In this document: piece after piece, positions 62,501-64,000 of the stretch
Layout: each line of letters starts with the position of its first letter
Numbering within the stretch: position 1 is the stretch's first letter
Origin: an uncultured Clostridia bacterium
Lineage (GTDB): Bacteria; Bacillota; Clostridia; Christensenellales; Pumilibacteraceae
Direction: 5' to 3'
Assembly: GCA_947089425.1 (NCBI GenBank)
Contig: CAMUKG010000003.1
Span: 62,001-126,000, forward strand
Length of the DNA stretch: 64,000 nucleotides
Notes under the pieces: model-generated
Database searches by the model: none
Told to the model about the DNA's origin: nothing
What the model saw: only the letters and a program-made list of their open reading frames with translations
Program-made: the position numbers and the translations under genes

Positions 62501-63128
62501 CGTGAATTTGTTCGGAGTTACCGCAACCGCCAACGTGTTCGTTCGCCCGTACACCGATACTTCCGACCTCGAAGAACTCGTTAAAATAGGTCGCAGAGTA
62601 AATCCCTTATACGTTACGCCCGAAAGCTACGAGAGTTTGCGCGTGAAGTTAGAGGCGGCGGAAGCGTTGCTCGCCGACCCTTTTATGGTTCAGAACGACA
62701 TAGGCGTGGGCGTGTGGCAGCTTTTCGACCAAATAGAAGCGCTCGTCAGCACCGTTGACAAATCGCCGCTGAACGCGGCAATAGCGTCCGCCGAGCAAGC
62801 GGCGGAAAGCGGCGGCTACACCGAGCTTAGTGCGGCTAAAATAAGAGCCGCGATTGAAAAAGCGCAAGCGGTGCTCGCCGACGCAATCGCGTCTCCGTCC
62901 GACGTGTCGAACGCGATTAGCGAGCTCGACAGTGCGGTGAAAAACGGTTTAAAGCCCAAAGCGGCTGTGAGCCCGCAAGAAAAGCCCGAAATTTACTCGG
63001 CTAAAAAGAGCGGGTGCGGTTGCAAAGGCACGCTCAATGCGTCGCTTCCTTTCACGGCGGGCGCGGCTGTGCTGTTGCCTGCGGCGGCGCTGTTGCTTAT
63101 TAAAAGACGAAAGAAAAAACAGAATTGA
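59568..63128 (+). CDS. giant surface protein: TIM-barrel glycosidase-like, CHB, discoidin, LamG, FIVAR, Gly-Cys tail
   Basis: The 1186-residue protein starts 2 nt after the previous stop, with signal peptide MLLVCAAIALATVVGGISVF. Residues 40-370 look like a TIM-barrel hydrolase (SGLNWMDTPTWYSS, CVGYYVKDEPSAAQFQ, YLYFDHYPF, SISHFCWVSPAYQ); the Glu in KDEP is the best catalytic acid candidate. Then come a beta domain, a chitobiase-type unit (IYYTTDGSYPTYRSERYTSP), an F5/8-like domain (AVVDFGKEYTIDRVLVKAW, ARYMRFH), a LamG-like domain (KNFILEGAFTMN, FTLRVISVNNTVSISVNGKP), a Big_4 unit and FIVAR helices. The tail is KKSGCGCKGTLNA, a membrane helix and KRRKKKQN. It is probably the main surface enzyme of the locus; the GH family is not assigned. 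Confidence 0.78.
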   Translation: MKKRKTFSRISMLLVCAAIALATVVGGISVFGKEEKADAAIGELNTMDEFTIAGFVNYYDRSIKSMEEQTRDLARSGLNWMDTPTWYSSVDGSVSGATSRDFLDPSEWGAYNELCRELNIYFSMCPQSSVLDEAELNDMVNYAKDLDRCVGYYVKDEPSAAQFQSVANICRKLQELDPSRFPYVNLFPNYAGASNLGGSYEDYVRNWVATGAESIEYLYFDHYPFTQFEDVRASYFSDVETIRKVAFENNRLKTGGYTQMGWWNGMRRPTVAEARWSMNSLLSYGMKSISHFCWVSPAYQEPPAGEGMQDFVLTNKGEPTDRYEPMQKLNWQTRQLGPVLMSFDVAHAYHSGDVPTGTEALPKAFLLQPSSQNDNLIFSLGYSKDDSEKYLMLFNKELTGSKKYTINADASSGLTSLTWYKPDSFETLPDYTKPLAAPEQIEISVENGSFEVELQAGELRVYKLNGDLNIREPLKSPVLSHKSGTYLGQQTVTLTSYDEGAEIYYTTDGSYPTYRSERYTSPIIVGQDGELGFFDIKAIAVRGTEISDAVIGRYIISDGSQNVALSREPTFTGETEAFQGSVLPSTVTDGSFDPHNTWGSAPNSPCFAVVDFGKEYTIDRVLVKAWHDWDFNDVVIQLALDENFTQGVYTVFNNDTDNSAGAGAGTDGAYKENPNGGHGFGFAPVKARYMRFHNASANTRNQSVWEEMQAYTSYSAGTELLSNASAWRVTGGGTWSVKNGVLSQTGAQDRDSWDRSYTYTAKKFKNFILEGAFTMNTSDSAAWGYVGFGLYKPEINNVQSDYDKGYYAVIEPRGRVLLWNGAKPELGPEDANVAGFTLGSEFTLRVISVNNTVSISVNGKPVMHVESHIFNREAGYISIHGGLIPIDVSKVRITELNADEKPNESENCIKSAGEERVAVERFVSKAEVLASLPEKMTATDTAGNKYELPVKWSCESFNSVSTGWTTFTGEFTSLPKNLVNLFGVTATANVFVRPYTDTSDLEELVKIGRRVNPLYVTPESYESLRVKLEAAEALLADPFMVQNDIGVGVWQLFDQIEALVSTVDKSPLNAAIASAEQAAESGGYTELSAAKIRAAIEKAQAVLADAIASPSDVSNAISELDSAVKNGLKPKAAVSPQEKPEIYSAKKSGCGCKGTLNASLPFTAGAAVLLPAAALLLIKRRKKKQN

Positions 63129-63136
63129 AGTCGCGG

Positions 63137-63253
63137 TCATCGCCGCATATAGGCTACGTTCGGCGAGTCGACTCGGTTTAGTAACGAAAAGTACACTCCC
63201 TCGTCGATTCGCCGACTGTTGCAAATCTGCGGCGCGACCGCTACATCAAAAGT
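63137..63253 (+). repeat. 117-bp structured repeat (copy 2)
   Basis: Same length and orientation as 18296-18412, with shared blocks TCATCGCCG, GGCTACGTTCGGC, GTACACTCCC, CGCCGACTGTTGC and CGGCGCG. It lies between a large surface gene and pgmB, ending 24 nt before the pgmB ATG. Confidence 0.7.
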
Positions 63254-63277
63254 ATTTAGTTAGGAGTTAAAAAAAGA

Positions 63278-63904
63278 ATGAAAGCGTTTATATTCGATTT
63301 AGACGGCGTAATTGTGAGCACCGACGAGTTGCACTACGAGGCATGGAAGCAAACGGCGGACGGCGAGAGGATTTTCTTCGATAGAAAAATCAACGAGCGT
63401 CTTCGCGGAGTGAGCAGACTTGAAAGCCTCGAAATCATTTTGGAGCGTGCGAACAGAGAGTACTCGCAAGAGGAAAAGGCGCAACTTGCCGAAAGCAAAA
63501 ATCGAATATACCGCGAATTGTTGAAAAAACTGACTCCGTCCGATAGGTTGGACGGCGTAACCGAAACGCTCGAAGAATTGCGAGTGCGAGGCTATAAGCT
63601 CGCAATAGGAAGTTCGAGCAAAAACGCCCCCGTAATCCTCGAAAAAATAGGTTACAAAGATTATTTCGACGCAATAAGCGACGGAAACAATATAAAGAAA
63701 AGCAAGCCCGACCCCGAAGTGTTTTTGTGCGCCGCCGATATGCTCGGCTTAAAGCCCGAAGAATGTTTCGTGGTGGAAGACGCCGAAGCGGGAATACGCG
63801 CGGCTCTTGCGGGCGGGTTCGCGCCTGTGGGAATAGGCGGCGCGGCAAAATGCGACGGAATAATTAAAGGGCTGGGAAAATTCTCCGACCTGTTGGAATT
63901 GTAA
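63278..63904 (+). CDS. pgmB: beta-phosphoglucomutase (HAD superfamily)
   Basis: The 208-residue enzyme has the HAD motifs of beta-phosphoglucomutase. FDLDGVI (residues 5-11) holds the Asp nucleophile and Asp acid/base. The cap domain carries LRGVSRLESLEIIL. GSSSKN is motif II, KSKPDPEVF motif III and VVEDAEAGIRAA motif IV. It converts beta-glucose 1-phosphate, the product of the GH65 enzyme encoded upstream, to glucose 6-phosphate for glycolysis. TTAGGAG precedes the ATG. It is the last gene of the locus; an intrinsic terminator follows. Confidence 0.93.
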   Translation: MKAFIFDLDGVIVSTDELHYEAWKQTADGERIFFDRKINERLRGVSRLESLEIILERANREYSQEEKAQLAESKNRIYRELLKKLTPSDRLDGVTETLEELRVRGYKLAIGSSSKNAPVILEKIGYKDYFDAISDGNNIKKSKPDPEVFLCAADMLGLKPEECFVVEDAEAGIRAALAGGFAPVGIGGAAKCDGIIKGLGKFSDLLEL

Positions 63905-63949
63905 TGCCCCTCTCTTAAACGGATATGTGTTCGAATATCCGCAATACAC

Positions 63950-63985
63950 AAAAAAGACTGTTGCGAACGCGGCAGTCTTTTTCTT
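63950..63985 (+). terminator. intrinsic terminator of the glycan-use locus
   Basis: AAAAAGACTG pairs with CAGTCTTTTT, with a GC-rich loop that can pair further (GCG/CGC), and TTTTTCTT follows. A smaller GGATAT/ATATCC hairpin lies at 63921-63940. Confidence 0.85.
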
Positions 63986-64000
63986 GTTGCCCTCTTGCGG
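63986..64000. repeat. start of a further 17-nt palindrome copy, cut by the window edge
   Basis: GTTGCCCTCTTGCGG matches the ends of the palindromic elements at 7464 and 36384. The element presumably continues beyond the window. Another isolated motif copy is at 39355-39369. Confidence 0.55.

Overview
The window looks like a chromosomal piece of an uncultured, Gram-positive, gut-type Clostridia. Supporting signs are sigma-A promoters with TTGACA/TATAAT at 17-bp spacing, strong AGGAGG ribosome sites, a spore-coat CotF homologue, lipoproteins, an LplB/YtcP-type sugar ABC transporter without its own ATPase, and FIVAR and InlB-type surface repeats. A relative of Christensenellales is my guess from general style and is not proven.

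Layout. (1) 1-12.5 kb is ordinary housekeeping and hypothetical content: CotF, DUF1653, an ASCH gene broken at an A7 tract, a methyltransferase and a tautomerase, tRNA-Ala, tmRNA (ssrA), a Fic remnant, GNAT, a lipoprotein, an RsmF-type rRNA methylase, a CPA2 antiporter, and a decayed gene flanked by 15-bp direct repeats. (2) 12.7-16.2 kb holds an OmpR-type response regulator and sensor kinase, then two tandem YbjN-like proteins. (3) 16.36-36.08 kb is an unbroken 11-gene, about 20-kb unit that looks like an elaborate bacterial ESCRT-like membrane system. It has an ESCRT-III/Snf7-like domain fused to an FtsK/SpoIIIE DNA motor, two stand-alone Snf7-like proteins, a coiled-coil partner, an SPFH protein, and a Vps4-like AAA ATPase with an N-terminal MIT-like domain. 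It also has a cytoplasmic zinc-ribbon/Sel1/HtrA-like protease, a giant zinc-ribbon/LRR/propeller protein, a SNF2-type ATPase, a multi-zinc-finger protein and a five-TM protein with seven InlB-type repeats. This is the most unusual content of the window. (4) 36.4-40.4 kb carries HtpG, a PflX-like radical SAM enzyme and a REP-associated tyrosine transposase (RAYT), among copies of a 17-nt palindromic motif. (5) 40.6-63.9 kb is a glycan-use locus: a GH78-like rhamnosidase, an AraC regulator, two ABC permeases, a solute-binding lipoprotein, a six-hairpin glycosidase lipoprotein, a GH65 phosphorylase, beta-phosphoglucomutase, and four large surface proteins that share an unusual Gly-Cys C-terminal sorting-like tail.

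How the genes could work together. In region 3, the MIT domain of the AAA protein and matching DAEID-x-LL motifs at the ends of Snf7-like domains suggest a Vps4/ESCRT-III pair. The FtsK fusion would tie membrane scission to DNA movement, for example at the division or sporulation septum or in phage response. In region 5, surface proteins bind and cut an alpha-glucosyl/rhamnosyl glycan, the ABC system imports the products, GH65 releases beta-glucose 1-phosphate and PgmB converts it to glucose 6-phosphate.

Two sequence-level themes cross the window. Four tracts of exactly nine G lie in a promoter spacer, a sensor kinase and two surface proteins, and every single-base slip in the three coding tracts gives an early stop, so they are candidate phase-variation switches. 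At least three promoters place the start site at or next to the ATG, giving leaderless or nearly leaderless mRNAs.
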